Shown here: in pieces, positions 28,199 to 37,615 of the stretch
Layout of the letters: the number at the start of each line of letters is the position of its first letter
Position numbering within the stretch: position 1 is the stretch's first letter
DNA from: Liquorilactobacillus aquaticus DSM 21051
GTDB lineage: Bacteria > Bacillota > Bacilli > Lactobacillales > Lactobacillaceae
DNA length: 64,000 nucleotides
Reading direction: 5' to 3'
Assembly: GCF_001436755.1 (NCBI RefSeq)
Contig: NZ_AYZD01000017.1
Coordinates: 75,062 to 139,061 of the forward strand
Position numbers and translations under genes: made by a program
Notes under the pieces: generated by a model
Database searches by the model: none
Told to the model about the DNA's origin: nothing
What the model saw: only the letters and a program-made list of their open reading frames with translations

Positions 28199-28545
28199 AT
28201 TTTTTTGAATATGATAGAACTTTTTTCAACAATCAGTGTTCATTGTTATGAAAAACTTGAAATACAATGATTTTTATAATGTTATCTATTTAGACTTTTT
28301 GAAGTGTAATAACTATTCTAAAAAAATCGTTTAAATAGCGCTGAATAAAAGTAAAATTTATTGTTTAAGAGCACAAAAACATTATCTGATAAGACTAATT
28401 AACAGTCTCATGTCATAAGTATTAGTGCTGGAGCACTAAAGCACTAAAAAATGTTTAGGCTTAGAAACATATTAATGACAAAAAGAATGTGGTACTTTTA
28501 TTTCAACAAAAATTAAACAAAGGTTAGAAACAAGTGAGTAAAAGA
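28199..28545. other. AT-rich intergenic region, no gene seen
   Basis: Nothing coding is visible between the terminator and the 3' end of the PucR-type gene. AGTGCT/AGCACT repeats occur around 28421-28446. Confidence 0.4.
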
Positions 28546-29712
28546 TTATAATGCATCGCGAATATAAAAAGCAAGCATGAGACGAAAACGTTCTTCATTT
28601 GAGTCCAACTGAGATCCAAGAATCTCTTTGGCCTTTCTTATGCGGTAGTTGATTGTGTTTCTATGTGTATACGTTAATTCGGCAACAGCTTTAATACTAC
28701 AATTTTGTTGCAGGTAAAGTTTGAGCAAAGCAACGTAGTTTGTATCGTGTTCTTCATCATATTGCAACAAGGGCTCCAGTGTTTGTTGAGAATTCTCTTT
28801 GAGAATCTCGAGATTGTTGATGGAAAGAACTAGTTCATTAATTCCGTTCTTTTTGAAAAAACAAACGGAAGATGGACTCTTTTTCTGGATGTGATCCATG
28901 ATGTATTTGACTTGTTTGTAGGCTTTATGAAGATCTTTAACAGATTTTACTGTTTCACTGACACTGGTTTCAAACCCAAACTTACCAAAACGTTTTCTCA
29001 ACGTAGTGTCAATTGTATGAGCAAATTTTTCGAGTTGAGTGGCATAAACGCGGTTGATTACGATAAAGAGAGCTTCATCATAATCAAAAATGCAATTATC
29101 CAATCCGTAATTATTAAGAATGATTTCAATGTTCAAATGCAGTTGACCATAAAACTTAGTATCCATTTTTTGAATATTGAAGTTTGTGCCATTGATTGCA
29201 ACAACAGCGTAGTTTGCGTCTAAACTGAAATTATTTCTTTCAAGTTGAGTTTCATAAAGTTCGGGATTATTTGGCCGAAAGATCGCGTTTTTAATACCTC
29301 CCATCAAGCTGTAGGATAATTGTTCAGTTAAAAAAATACGATTGCAATAGTCACGGATAATATCGATCAGATGAACTTTCCAAGGAACAGTAATTAGCGG
29401 AAAATGCAACATACTGCATTTGTCGACGATTTCTTGGGGAACCTCGGTAATGAACTTACCTGTATTTACTATCAAGGCCGTGGCACCTGAATGAATAACT
29501 TTGTCAACGTATTCAGCAAACCAGGTGGGAGAGTCCATTCCTATACCTGTTGTGATAACGATCTCATTCCCATGGAGGTACTCCATTGTATCGATATTTT
29601 CCAAGATATGGATCCAACTGAATAATTGATCAAGCCCTTCACTACCAGCTAGTAGATTCATATGATACTTTTCTTTAGTTGCATAATAAACTGTGCGTAG
29701 TTTGATAGCCAT
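28546..29712 (-). CDS. PucR-family transcriptional regulator
   Basis: 388 residues. The N-terminal PucR sensor region (about 1-125) has the typical GNEIVITTGIG and ALIVNTG segments; the middle is a GGDEF-like fold without catalytic residues; the C-terminal HTH_30 is clear (LKLYLQQNCSIKAVAEL, then THRNTINYRIRKAKEILG). PucR-type regulators activate purine, GABA or amino acid catabolic genes in response to the substrate. It is divergent from an aminotransferase gene with 85 bp between, so it most likely activates the aminotransferase and perhaps the ABC importer genes. The ATG at 29712 lies next to the TTAATTATTAATCATTATAA region, the likely shared promoter. Confidence 0.87.
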   Translation of the reverse strand: MAIKLRTVYYATKEKYHMNLLAGSEGLDQLFSWIHILENIDTMEYLHGNEIVITTGIGMDSPTWFAEYVDKVIHSGATALIVNTGKFITEVPQEIVDKCSMLHFPLITVPWKVHLIDIIRDYCNRIFLTEQLSYSLMGGIKNAIFRPNNPELYETQLERNNFSLDANYAVVAINGTNFNIQKMDTKFYGQLHLNIEIILNNYGLDNCIFDYDEALFIVINRVYATQLEKFAHTIDTTLRKRFGKFGFETSVSETVKSVKDLHKAYKQVKYIMDHIQKKSPSSVCFFKKNGINELVLSINNLEILKENSQQTLEPLLQYDEEHDTNYVALLKLYLQQNCSIKAVAELTYTHRNTINYRIRKAKEILGSQLDSNEERFRLMLAFYIRDAL

Positions 29713-29797
29713 TGCTTCACCCTCTGAAACATTTAATTTTTAATTATTAATCATTATAAATTGTATTTTTTAATAGTCAACGAAAGAAGGAGTCCAA

Positions 29798-31153
29798 ATG
29801 TTAAGTAAAGAGTTGCCGAAAATTATTACACCAACGCTGCCAGGAACAAAAGCAAATGCGGTTTTACAGAAAAGAAGGGACTATGTGCCGAAGGGAGTTG
29901 CTTCTGCTTATCCAGTAGTGATCGAGAATGCAAAGGGGGCAATGATTCAAGATCCTGACGGCAATTTATTTTTGGATTGGGTCGGAGGAGTTGGTGTTTT
30001 AAATGTCGGTCATGCGCATCCACGTGTTGTTGAAACAGTAAAAAAGCAAAGTGAAAAGTATTTGCATGGGATGTTCAATATTGTTACACACAAGGGGTAT
30101 GTTGAACTAGCGGAAAAATTGAGTGAACTTGTGCCGGTAAGAAAAAAGGACAAAGCAAAAGTTTTTTTTGCGAACAGTGGGGCAGAAGTTAATGAGAATG
30201 CAGTCAAGATCGCGAAAACCTATACAGGACGCTCAAACATTATCGTTTTCTCTGGAGCATTTCATGGCAGAACATTGTTGACAATGTCGATGACCTCAAA
30301 AAAAGCTTATGCAAAAGGAACAGGACCTTTAGCAAATGGTGTTTTCAGAGCAGATTTTCCATACAGCTATCGAACACCCAAGGGAATTGGAAAAGAAAAC
30401 GAACTGGAGTATTATCTTGAAAAAATTAATAAAATTTTTGAAGAATGTGCGCCTGCTGAAGAAATTGCAGCTTTAGTGGTTGAACCTCTTCAAGGAGAAG
30501 GGGGATTCGTGCCTGCTCCTTTACCTTGGGTCAAAGCAATTCGCAAAATCTGTGATGAAAAAGGAATTTTACTTATTGCAGATGAAGTGCAAACTGGTTT
30601 CGGCCGTACGGGGAAAATGTTCGCTACTGAATATTGGAAAGAAGTCGATGCGGCTCCAGACATTATCACTATAGCTAAGTCTATTGCAGACGGACTGCCT
30701 CTGGGGGCTGTAGTTGCTGACAGAAAAATAATGGATAGTGCGCCAGTTGGAGTTATTGGTGGGACATTTGGGGGTAATGCTGTTGCTTGTGCCGCTGGAT
30801 TAGAGGTTCTGAAAATTATTAAAGATGAAAAGTTGGTGGAACGATCACTGGAGATTGGAATTCGTTGTACAAAGGAATTCAAAGCTTGGCAGAAAAAATA
30901 TGCAGTTATCGGTGATGTTCGTGGATTAGGAGCGATGATCGGGATTGAGTTTGTTGAAGACCGAGAAACCAAAAAACCGGCAACTATCTTTGTGAAAAAT
31001 CTTATCCAGACTTGTGTAAAAAAAGGATTGATCATTGAAAGTGCAGGTGTTTACGGCAACGTAATTCGCTTCTTAGCGCCACTTGTGATTACTGATGAAC
31101 AATTGACGGTTGGTTTATCCATCTTGGAAGAGGCAATTCAAGAATTAAGTTAA
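29798..31153 (+). CDS. Class III (GABA/ornithine-type) PLP aminotransferase
   Basis: 451 residues, in the class III aminotransferase family. Landmarks: LFLDWVGGVGVLNVGHAHPRVV, the cofactor phosphate loop ANSGAEVNENAVK, GAFHGRT, the aspartate-bearing LIADEVQTGFGRTG, and the PLP lysine in TIAKSIADGLPLGA near residue 293. Closest by pattern to 4-aminobutyrate or ornithine-type enzymes; the exact donor is not certain. GAAGGAG precedes the ATG. The gene is divergent from a PucR regulator and is followed, 156 bp later, by a three-gene polar amino acid ABC importer. The cluster looks like uptake and transamination of one amino acid. Confidence 0.85.
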   Translation: MLSKELPKIITPTLPGTKANAVLQKRRDYVPKGVASAYPVVIENAKGAMIQDPDGNLFLDWVGGVGVLNVGHAHPRVVETVKKQSEKYLHGMFNIVTHKGYVELAEKLSELVPVRKKDKAKVFFANSGAEVNENAVKIAKTYTGRSNIIVFSGAFHGRTLLTMSMTSKKAYAKGTGPLANGVFRADFPYSYRTPKGIGKENELEYYLEKINKIFEECAPAEEIAALVVEPLQGEGGFVPAPLPWVKAIRKICDEKGILLIADEVQTGFGRTGKMFATEYWKEVDAAPDIITIAKSIADGLPLGAVVADRKIMDSAPVGVIGGTFGGNAVACAAGLEVLKIIKDEKLVERSLEIGIRCTKEFKAWQKKYAVIGDVRGLGAMIGIEFVEDRETKKPATIFVKNLIQTCVKKGLIIESAGVYGNVIRFLAPLVITDEQLTVGLSILEEAIQELS

Positions 31154-31309
31154 GTACAGTATGTCTAAACTGAGGGCAAAAAATTACTGGTGACCTCGAG
31201 CATAGTCTGTTCTTTTACTAGTCTGAGTTTTTAAAAGATTTTGCAAGTAGTAAAAAGCCGCTACTAGGTTATTGTATTTGCGATGGATTTGTAAAGAGGA
31301 GTGAAATGA

Positions 31310-32053
31310 ATGTCAGAAACTAAGCAGAGTATGCTAACGATCACTAAACTTTCTAAGTATTATGGGAAAAACCATGTTTTGAAAAAGGTGAACTTGAATG
31401 TAAAAAAAGGAGAAGTTGTTTGCATTATCGGACCATCAGGCTCGGGGAAAAGTACTTTCCTAAGGTGTATCAATTTATTAGAGCGACCGTCTTCAGGCAG
31501 TATTTTTTATCAAGACAATGATGTCTTAGATGGTAAATGGAAGACTAATGAATATCGACAGCATGTTGGAATGGTTTTTCAAGGCTATTATTTGTTTCCC
31601 TTTAAAAAAGTCATTGATAATATCACGATGGCACCGCGAACGTTAAAAAATAAAAATAAGGCTGAAGCCGAGGTCGAAGCTCTTGAACTCTTGAAAAAAG
31701 TCGGATTGGCCGATAAGGATGATGTATATCCGGCATCGCTTTCGGGAGGTCAGAAACAACGGGTGGCAATTGCCCGTGCGTTAGCAATGCATCCTGAACT
31801 ATTGTTGTTTGATGAACCAACGTCAGCACTTGATCCCGAACTTGTTGGGGAAGTTCTAAGAGTTATGAAGGGACTTGCCGAAGAAGGTATGACTATGGTT
31901 GTAGTGACGCATGAGATGGGCTTTGCCCGTGAGGTAGCTAATCGAGTTATTTTCATGGAAGGTGGCTACATTGTTGAAGAAGGAGCTCCTGAAGAGATTT
32001 TCGGAAATCCGAAGAATGAAAGAACGCGCGAATTTCTTGCCCGTGTTCTTTAA
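31310..32053 (+). CDS. Polar amino acid ABC transporter, ATP-binding protein
   Basis: 247 residues of the PAAT (GlnQ/HisP-like) group. Walker A is [18 protein letters not shown], a phrase typical of this group; the Q-loop, [15 protein letters not shown] signature, Walker [21 protein letters not shown] and H-loop [11 protein letters not shown] follow. AGAGGAG precedes the ATG. It heads a tight operon with permease (16 bp later) and binding protein (overlapping). Energises amino acid import. The nearby aminotransferase and PucR regulator suggest the same substrate. Confidence 0.93.
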   Translation: MSETKQSMLTITKLSKYYGKNHVLKKVNLNVKKGEVVCIIGPSGSGKSTFLRCINLLERPSSGSIFYQDNDVLDGKWKTNEYRQHVGMVFQGYYLFPFKKVIDNITMAPRTLKNKNKAEAEVEALELLKKVGLADKDDVYPASLSGGQKQRVAIARALAMHPELLLFDEPTSALDPELVGEVLRVMKGLAEEGMTMVVVTHEMGFAREVANRVIFMEGGYIVEEGAPEEIFGNPKNERTREFLARVL

Positions 32054-32069
32054 AGAAAGGAGTTTTTAG

Positions 32070-32765
32070 ATGGATTTAAAATGGTCAGAAGCTATTGATG
32101 GATTGGGGCCTTCGTTATTGCAAGGCGTTGTCGTTGTTTTACAAGCCACAATTATCAGTTTTATATTAGCTGCTCTTGTGGGTTTGTTGATTGCGATGTG
32201 CCGGCTCAGTAAGTGGAAAGTTATTCGTGGAGTTTTTGTTGTTTTTGTCGAGATTATTCGTGGAACACCGCTGCTGGTCCAATTGTTTTATATTTATTAT
32301 GTCGTTCCGTTGCTCTTGAATCATCTTTTAGCCTCTGGAGGAACCCAGCCTAACATCCAATTCACTGCACTGTCAGCGGGTATTGCAGGAATGACTATCA
32401 ATTACGGAGCCTACATTTCCGAGGTTTTCCGCTCGGCAATTCTGTCAATTGATACGGGTCAAAAAGAATCTGGATTGGCGCTTGGCTTTACACAATTGCA
32501 AGTTTTGCGAAAGATTGTAATTCCACAAGCGTTGCGCAATAGTATTCCTGTTTTGGGCAATTATTTGGTAATGATGATCAAAGATACTTCCTTGCTGGCA
32601 GTTATTTCAGTAAGTGAATTGCTTCTTAGAACACAGACATATGCATCACAGACATTTCAGACGATTGAGTCGTATACTATTTTAGCGGTTGTTTATCTTA
32701 TCTTAAGTCTTCCACTAGCACATATTATGAAAATGATTGAGAAAAAGTTTCATGTAGAAAACTAA
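32070..32765 (+). CDS. Polar amino acid ABC transporter, permease
   Basis: 231 residues with about five membrane helices. The family HisM/GlnP signature is readable: EIIRGTPLLVQLFYIYYVVP near residue 65, then EVFRSAILSIDTGQKESGLALGFT, the EAA loop that docks on the ATPase, and PQALRNSIPVLGNYLVMMIKDTSLLAVIS. It starts 16 bp after the ATPase with AAAGGAG upstream. A single permease gene implies a homodimer. Confidence 0.93.
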   Translation: MDLKWSEAIDGLGPSLLQGVVVVLQATIISFILAALVGLLIAMCRLSKWKVIRGVFVVFVEIIRGTPLLVQLFYIYYVVPLLLNHLLASGGTQPNIQFTALSAGIAGMTINYGAYISEVFRSAILSIDTGQKESGLALGFTQLQVLRKIVIPQALRNSIPVLGNYLVMMIKDTSLLAVISVSELLLRTQTYASQTFQTIESYTILAVVYLILSLPLAHIMKMIEKKFHVEN

Positions 32766-32809
32766 TGCTATTTATGAAGATACACCCTATCCTGAGGAGG
32801 AAGTCTAGT

Positions 32810-33685
32810 ATGAAAAAAACAAAATTGATGCTTAAGGTTGGTTTGTTGGCGTTTGTTGCTATGCTTTTCTTAACTGCCTGTCAATCAAGTAAGAGTTCGG
32901 GTACTGAGAGTAGCAAATCAAGTGGAACAACATTGCAAAAAGTTAAGAAATCAGGGATTTTAACAGTCGGTTCATCAAATGATGCACCTTTTGCATATAT
33001 TGATACTAAAACAAAGAAGTTTTCTGGGGTCGATGCGGATATCATCAAAGAAATTGCCAAGCGAATGGGAGTCAAAAAAGTAGAAATGAAACAGGTACCA
33101 TTTGAAAACTTAATAGTTGAATTGAACAAGGGTTCAATTGACATGGTCACTGACGCAATGTACATTCGTAAGGATCGTTTGCAAAAAGCGGCTTTTACTG
33201 ATGTTTGGTATAAAGAAGGAGAAGCTGTAGTTATTCCTAAGAACAGTTCAGTCAAGTCAATTGATGATCTTTCTAACAAAGTAGTCGGAGCACAAAAAGG
33301 AACAGCTTTCTTGGACATTGCTGAGAAGTGGAAAAAAGAAGGTAAAGTCAAAGATGTTCAAATTTTTGGAAAACAAACAGATCTAATGTTAGCCGTCAAT
33401 ACCGGCAAGATTGCTGCTTGTGTAACTGATGGAATTGTTGCAAATTACACATTATCTAAGGATCCCTCACTTGATTTGAAGATCTTAACACCTTATAAAG
33501 CTGAAGAAACTGGGAAGATCGGTGCGGCAGTCAGGTCCGGTGATAAGAGTCTCTTGAAGGAAGTTAATAAGCAATTAAATGCCATGAAGAAAGATGGAAC
33601 ACTGAAAAAGATTTTAGAAAAGTACAACTTGGATGATAGTTATTTTGTGGATGTTAAGGACGGCATCACTAAAAACATCCAGTGA
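32810..33685 (+). CDS. Amino acid ABC transporter substrate-binding lipoprotein
   Basis: About 291 residues from ATG 32810, behind GAGGAGG; the frame is open from 32765 but that start overlaps the permease stop. The lipoprotein signal ends in MLFLTAC (lipobox LTAC), so the protein is anchored outside the membrane. The SBP_bac_3 fold follows: LTVGSSNDAPFAYIDTKTKKFSGVDADIIKEIA, an acidic FTDVWY, and a C-terminal LKKILEKYNLDD. Ligands in this family are polar amino acids such as glutamine, glutamate, arginine or cystine; no residue here settles which. Confidence 0.92.
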   Translation: MKKTKLMLKVGLLAFVAMLFLTACQSSKSSGTESSKSSGTTLQKVKKSGILTVGSSNDAPFAYIDTKTKKFSGVDADIIKEIAKRMGVKKVEMKQVPFENLIVELNKGSIDMVTDAMYIRKDRLQKAAFTDVWYKEGEAVVIPKNSSVKSIDDLSNKVVGAQKGTAFLDIAEKWKKEGKVKDVQIFGKQTDLMLAVNTGKIAACVTDGIVANYTLSKDPSLDLKILTPYKAEETGKIGAAVRSGDKSLLKEVNKQLNAMKKDGTLKKILEKYNLDDSYFVDVKDGITKNIQ

Positions 33686-33816
33686 TAAATGCGAATGCTA
33701 GTGGTCGTTGCATTCTAGCTCACCTATGATCAAACGAAGAAGAAAACCGCAATAGAAATCGGCAATATTGAGGTATAGAACGTTGGGACTGAAATCATTT
33801 CGGTCATGAACAATTC

Positions 33817-33868
33817 AGGGATATTCTGTGACAAGATTTTTTGCCACAGGATATCCCTATTTGTTTTT
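33817..33868 (+). terminator. Terminator of the amino acid importer operon
   Basis: 14-bp stem AGGGATATTCTGTG/CACAGGATATCCCT (one G-U) with a 13-nt loop, followed by ATTTGTTTTT. Confidence 0.9.
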
Positions 33869-33943
33869 CACTAAACTAATGATCGAAGGCAGTTATGGTC
33901 GGACTTTAGTTCAAGGATGAAATGAAAGTATGTTTTTTAATTA

Positions 33944-33957
33944 AGAAAACGCTTGCA
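33944..33957 (-). promoter_or_regulatory. Catabolite responsive element (cre) upstream of the alpha-glucosidase
   Basis: Read on the minus strand it is TGCAAGCGTTTTCT, which differs from the TGNAANCGNNNNCA consensus at one position. It overlaps the -35 box at 33954-33959, so CcpA binding would block the promoter when a preferred sugar is present. Confidence 0.75.
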
Positions 33958-33981
33958 ATATCCTTAGGAAGGATTTATACT
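33954..33981 (+). promoter_or_regulatory. Promoter of the alpha-glucosidase operon
   Basis: TTGCAA at 33954-33959 and TATACT at 33976-33981, spaced 16 bp. It is overlapped by the cre site and followed about 17 bp later by a palindromic operator. Confidence 0.72.
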
Positions 33982-33997
33982 TTTGGTGTTGAAAAAC

Positions 33998-34011
33998 TTG
34001 GAACGTTCCAA
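33998..34011. promoter_or_regulatory. Palindromic operator, probable LacI-family site
   Basis: TTGGAACGTTCCAA is a perfect 14-bp palindrome with a central CG, the shape of LacI/GalR operators. It sits where the transcript starts, between the -10 box and the alpha-glucosidase start codon. The LacI-type repressor at 37616 is the natural candidate to bind it. Confidence 0.75.
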
Positions 34012-34035
34012 CTAATTGAACATGGAGGAGTTTAA

Positions 34036-35718
34036 ATGGCAAATAGTAAATGGTGGCAAAAAGCGGTCGTCTATCAAGTTTATCCGAAGAGTTTTCAAGA
34101 TAGTGATAATGACGGCGTTGGTGATTTAAATGGCATAACAAAGAGATTGGATTATATCAAGAAATTAGGAGTTGATGTTATTTGGCTCAACCCGATTTAT
34201 AAAACTTCAAATATCGATGGTGGTTATGATATTTCAGATTATCAGGCACTTAATCCAACTTTTGGGAATATGGCAGATTTTGAAGAACTTTTAAACAGAG
34301 CTCACACACTAGGCTTAAAGGTTATGATGGATTTGGTAGTTAATCACAGTTCCTTTGAACATGAGTGGTTTAAAAAAAGCTTAGTAAAAGAAAAAGATAA
34401 TCCTTATCGTGATTATTATATTTGGTGTGATCCGATCGAAGGGCACGCGCCAAATAACTGGGGCTCATTTTTTTCCGGTCCGGCATGGACATACGATCAA
34501 GCATCTGGTCAATATTACTTACACTTGTTCGCTAAAGAACAACCAGATTTAAACTGGGACAATCCCAATCTGCGTCATTCAATTTTTGAAATGATGAATT
34601 GGTGGGCAAATAAAGGCATAGATGGATTTCGAATGGATGTCATTTCGCTCATATCTAAGCCTGAGGGTCTTTCAGATGCTCCTAAGGATGATAATGCACT
34701 CTATGGGAATGCTGGAGATCTTGTTGCCAATGGGCCACACGTTCATGAATATCTTCGTGAAATGAATCAACAGGTTTTAAGTAAGTATGACTGGATCACT
34801 GTGGGTGAAACAGCAGGTGTAACAGTGGATGAAGCCCTGAAATATGCTAATCTGAACGGCTCGGAATTGAACATGGTGTTTCAATTTGAACATATGGGGC
34901 TTGATGGAAATCGGAACCCAGCGCTGGGTAAGTGGGATGACCACCATGTTTCATTACCTGAATTACGCGAGAATCTCGTAAAGTGGCAGAGAGCTTTAAA
35001 TAAAAAGGCATGGAATAGTTTGTACTGGAATAACCATGACCAGCCGCGGGTTGTTTCTCGTTTCGGGAATGATGCTCCTAAATATCGCGTGCTTTCAGCT
35101 AAGATGCTGGCGGCAGTCCTGCATTTTATGCAAGGAACGCCTTATGTCTATCAAGGCGAAGAACTAGGAATGACCAACGCAGGTTTTCAAGATCTAAAAG
35201 ACTATCGTGATGTTGAATCTTTTAATGCTTATCATGAGTTAGTTGAGCAGACAAAACTTGTAGACAAGGAAATGATGCTTAAGTATCTTCGCGCTCGTTC
35301 GCGAGATAATGCACGCACGCCGATGCAGTGGAATAACAGTTCGAATGCTGGTTTCAGCGAGCACACACCTTGGATAAAAGTTAATTCGAATTACAAGGAG
35401 ATTAATGCTGAAAATGCTCTGGATGATCCATGCTCAATATTCTACTTCTACCAACGTTTGATTAATTTAAGGCACAAACTTCCAATTATTACAGAGGGTG
35501 AATTTGAACTTGTTTCAGGAAATGAAAAGGATGAGTTTGTCTTTGCGTATACGCGTAAGTTGGAGCAACAAACACTACTGGTTGTGGCTAACTTCACGGC
35601 AAATGAGGTTAAACGCAACTATGATGTACCGCAAACAAGGAAAATGTTGATCCAAAATTATGACGAGGATAAGGATAATTATCTACGGCCCTATGAAGTA
35701 AAGGTATATATGTACTAA
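34036..35718 (+). CDS. GH13 alpha-glucosidase (oligo-1,6-glucosidase type)
   Basis: 560 residues, cytosolic. GH13 motifs in order: QVYPKSFQDSDNDGVGDL, DLVVNHSS, GFRMDVIS with the nucleophile Asp, VGETAG with the acid/base Glu, and WNNHDQPRVVSRFG with the transition-state Asp. A valine after the nucleophile region (MDVIS) is typical of enzymes cutting alpha-1,6 links such as isomaltose or isomaltulose; alpha-1,4 enzymes usually differ. Specificity is inference. GGAGG precedes the ATG. It is the first gene of an operon with a GPH symporter, a small protein and probably the LacI gene, controlled by the cre and operator upstream. Confidence 0.9.
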   Translation: MANSKWWQKAVVYQVYPKSFQDSDNDGVGDLNGITKRLDYIKKLGVDVIWLNPIYKTSNIDGGYDISDYQALNPTFGNMADFEELLNRAHTLGLKVMMDLVVNHSSFEHEWFKKSLVKEKDNPYRDYYIWCDPIEGHAPNNWGSFFSGPAWTYDQASGQYYLHLFAKEQPDLNWDNPNLRHSIFEMMNWWANKGIDGFRMDVISLISKPEGLSDAPKDDNALYGNAGDLVANGPHVHEYLREMNQQVLSKYDWITVGETAGVTVDEALKYANLNGSELNMVFQFEHMGLDGNRNPALGKWDDHHVSLPELRENLVKWQRALNKKAWNSLYWNNHDQPRVVSRFGNDAPKYRVLSAKMLAAVLHFMQGTPYVYQGEELGMTNAGFQDLKDYRDVESFNAYHELVEQTKLVDKEMMLKYLRARSRDNARTPMQWNNSSNAGFSEHTPWIKVNSNYKEINAENALDDPCSIFYFYQRLINLRHKLPIITEGEFELVSGNEKDEFVFAYTRKLEQQTLLVVANFTANEVKRNYDVPQTRKMLIQNYDEDKDNYLRPYEVKVYMY

Positions 35719-35807
35719 TGGTTTTGCTTATAAATTAGAAAAATAGCTTATAACAGATATGCAATTTCAAAATAATGTGTTTTTAAGAATCATTAGGAGG
35801 GTTAAAA

Positions 35808-37199
35808 ATGGCAAGAAATGCAAAGGTTGAGAAGAAAAAAGCTGAAGGAGCACTGCCTTGGAATGAGCGCCTTAGTTATGGTGCGAGTGATTTTGCGTGC
35901 AGTTTTACTTTTAGTCTAATCGGAACTTACTTAATGTATTTTTATACGGATGTATTTGGAATCACAGCGGCGGCAGTCGGGACCTTGATGCTGGTCGCGC
36001 GAGTTGTTGATGCTTTTGATGGGCCATTCTGGGGGATAATGATTGATCACACGCATACAAAATGGGGAAAAAGCCGGCCTTTTTTATTATGGTTTAATGC
36101 TCCGTTTGCGATTTTCACAGTGCTTTGTTTTACAACTCCTAATTTACCGATGTTTTGGAAAATTGTATGGGCTTACGTGACATATATCGGAATTGATGTT
36201 TTGTATTCAGCTGTCAATATTCCATTAACTTCAATTTTGCCAAGCATGACTGAAAATTCGGATGAACGAGTGGTTTTATCGACAATTCGATCGCTATTTT
36301 CTAATTTAGGCGGTACGTTGATCTCTGTAATTGCGCTGCCTTTGGTAGCTTTTTTCGGAGGTGGGAACAATCGGCGTGGATTCTTTTTGTTGGCACTGAT
36401 GGCAGCAACAGTCTTTTTCGTTATCTATCTAATTGTTTTTTCAAATCTGAAAGAAAGAGTACAGACCAAGCAATCACAAAAGGCCTTACCAATCAAAGAA
36501 TCATTGAAGGCTTTAAAAAAGAACTGGCCTTGGGTAATTGTAATTGTTTTAAATTTTGTATATTGGTTGGGAATGCAGGCTAAAGGACAGGTTACGATTT
36601 ATTTTTTCAAATATAATCTCGGTCGTCCAGGATTAGTGTCCTTTGCATTGCTATTCAATGCAATAGGCTTGATTTCAGTTTTCTTAACACCACGTGTTGT
36701 TATAAAGATTGGAAAAAAGAACACACTTTTGGCAGGGCTTACAATAAGTGTTGCAGGGCAATTGCTTATGGGTCTGGGGGCAAGTTTACTGAATGTTCCC
36801 ATCATCATTATCGGAACCATTGTGGGTAACTTTGGTAATGGTTTTGTGGGCGCTTTGATTGCGGTACTTTTAGCAGATGCAGTTGATTATGGCGAGTGGA
36901 AAAACGGAGTTCGAGCTGAAGGAATTGTGACGTCTGCTTCGAGTTTTACCGCGAAGTTTGGAATGGGAATAGGTGGTGCGATTAGCGGTTTGTTATTATC
37001 ATGGGGGCACTATGTTCCCAACAAAACTCAATCTGCATCAGCACTTTTTGCGATCGAAGCAAATTATATTTGGGTTCCAATGATTGCACTGATCCTTTCG
37101 TTTGTTTTGATCTTGTTTTACAAGCTGACTCCGGACAAGGAAAGGGAAATGTCCACATATTTAACTAAAAAACATTTTCGTGAAAGAAACGAAGAATAG
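35808..37199 (+). CDS. GPH-family sugar:cation symporter
   Basis: 463 residues with about twelve membrane helices. The N-terminal PWNERLSYGASDFACSF and the FDGPFWGIMIDHTHTKWGKSRPFLLW loop are hallmarks of the glycoside-pentoside-hexuronide group (MelB, LacS, XylP). No C-terminal PTS IIA domain is attached, unlike LacS of streptococci, so regulation by HPr phosphorylation is not expected. TTAGGAGGG precedes the ATG. It lies between the alpha-glucosidase and a small gene, and probably imports an alpha-glucoside disaccharide unphosphorylated for cleavage by that enzyme. Confidence 0.9.
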   Translation: MARNAKVEKKKAEGALPWNERLSYGASDFACSFTFSLIGTYLMYFYTDVFGITAAAVGTLMLVARVVDAFDGPFWGIMIDHTHTKWGKSRPFLLWFNAPFAIFTVLCFTTPNLPMFWKIVWAYVTYIGIDVLYSAVNIPLTSILPSMTENSDERVVLSTIRSLFSNLGGTLISVIALPLVAFFGGGNNRRGFFLLALMAATVFFVIYLIVFSNLKERVQTKQSQKALPIKESLKALKKNWPWVIVIVLNFVYWLGMQAKGQVTIYFFKYNLGRPGLVSFALLFNAIGLISVFLTPRVVIKIGKKNTLLAGLTISVAGQLLMGLGASLLNVPIIIIGTIVGNFGNGFVGALIAVLLADAVDYGEWKNGVRAEGIVTSASSFTAKFGMGIGGAISGLLLSWGHYVPNKTQSASALFAIEANYIWVPMIALILSFVLILFYKLTPDKEREMSTYLTKKHFRERNEE

Positions 37200-37233
37200 A
37201 TAATTTTAATTCGGCGAAAGGGGTAGATCAGGA

Positions 37234-37476
37234 ATGCTGAAAAATAAATTAGAGATTGATCCGAACGAATTTGCAATGAATCTTATTAAGGGTATGGTCA
37301 AACAGCCAGAGGTTACAAACCAACGTTTTATAAAAGAACAGTTGACATTGTATTTAGAGTCGTATTATTTAATTAAGGATTTCAATAATTTAGAAACTAG
37401 TCAATTTGAGACGATGAAAGATAAGCAAATCTCTGAATTATTTGATAAAATGTTGATAAGGAGATTTAATCCTTAA
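37234..37476 (+). CDS. Small uncharacterised protein in the alpha-glucoside operon, 80 residues
   Basis: 80 residues, predicted all-helical and soluble, with no signal peptide. The frame starts with AAAGGGG about 11 nt upstream, 34 bp after the symporter. Its sequence (NEFAMNLIKGMVKQPEV, then an ESYYLIKDF segment) matches no family I recognise. It sits between the symporter and LacI genes on the same strand, which makes a link to sugar uptake or its control plausible, but no function can be assigned. Confidence 0.65.
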   Translation: MLKNKLEIDPNEFAMNLIKGMVKQPEVTNQRFIKEQLTLYLESYYLIKDFNNLETSQFETMKDKQISELFDKMLIRRFNP

Positions 37477-37615
37477 TACAATAAGGGATTGTAGCATAGT
37501 TGAGTGTGTTTAAAAAAAGAAAGACAAATTAATTCTGTCGAAGAAACTGGTACAACACCTGCTTTTTAACTGCAAGCATACTGGCTTAATTACTTTTCCT
37601 GCTAGAGGCTGAAAA

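Noticed and set aside
30490-31035. 181-codon open frame antisense to the aminotransferase gene
   Set aside because: It mirrors the real gene, whose PLP-binding motifs are clear; the antisense product resembles no protein.
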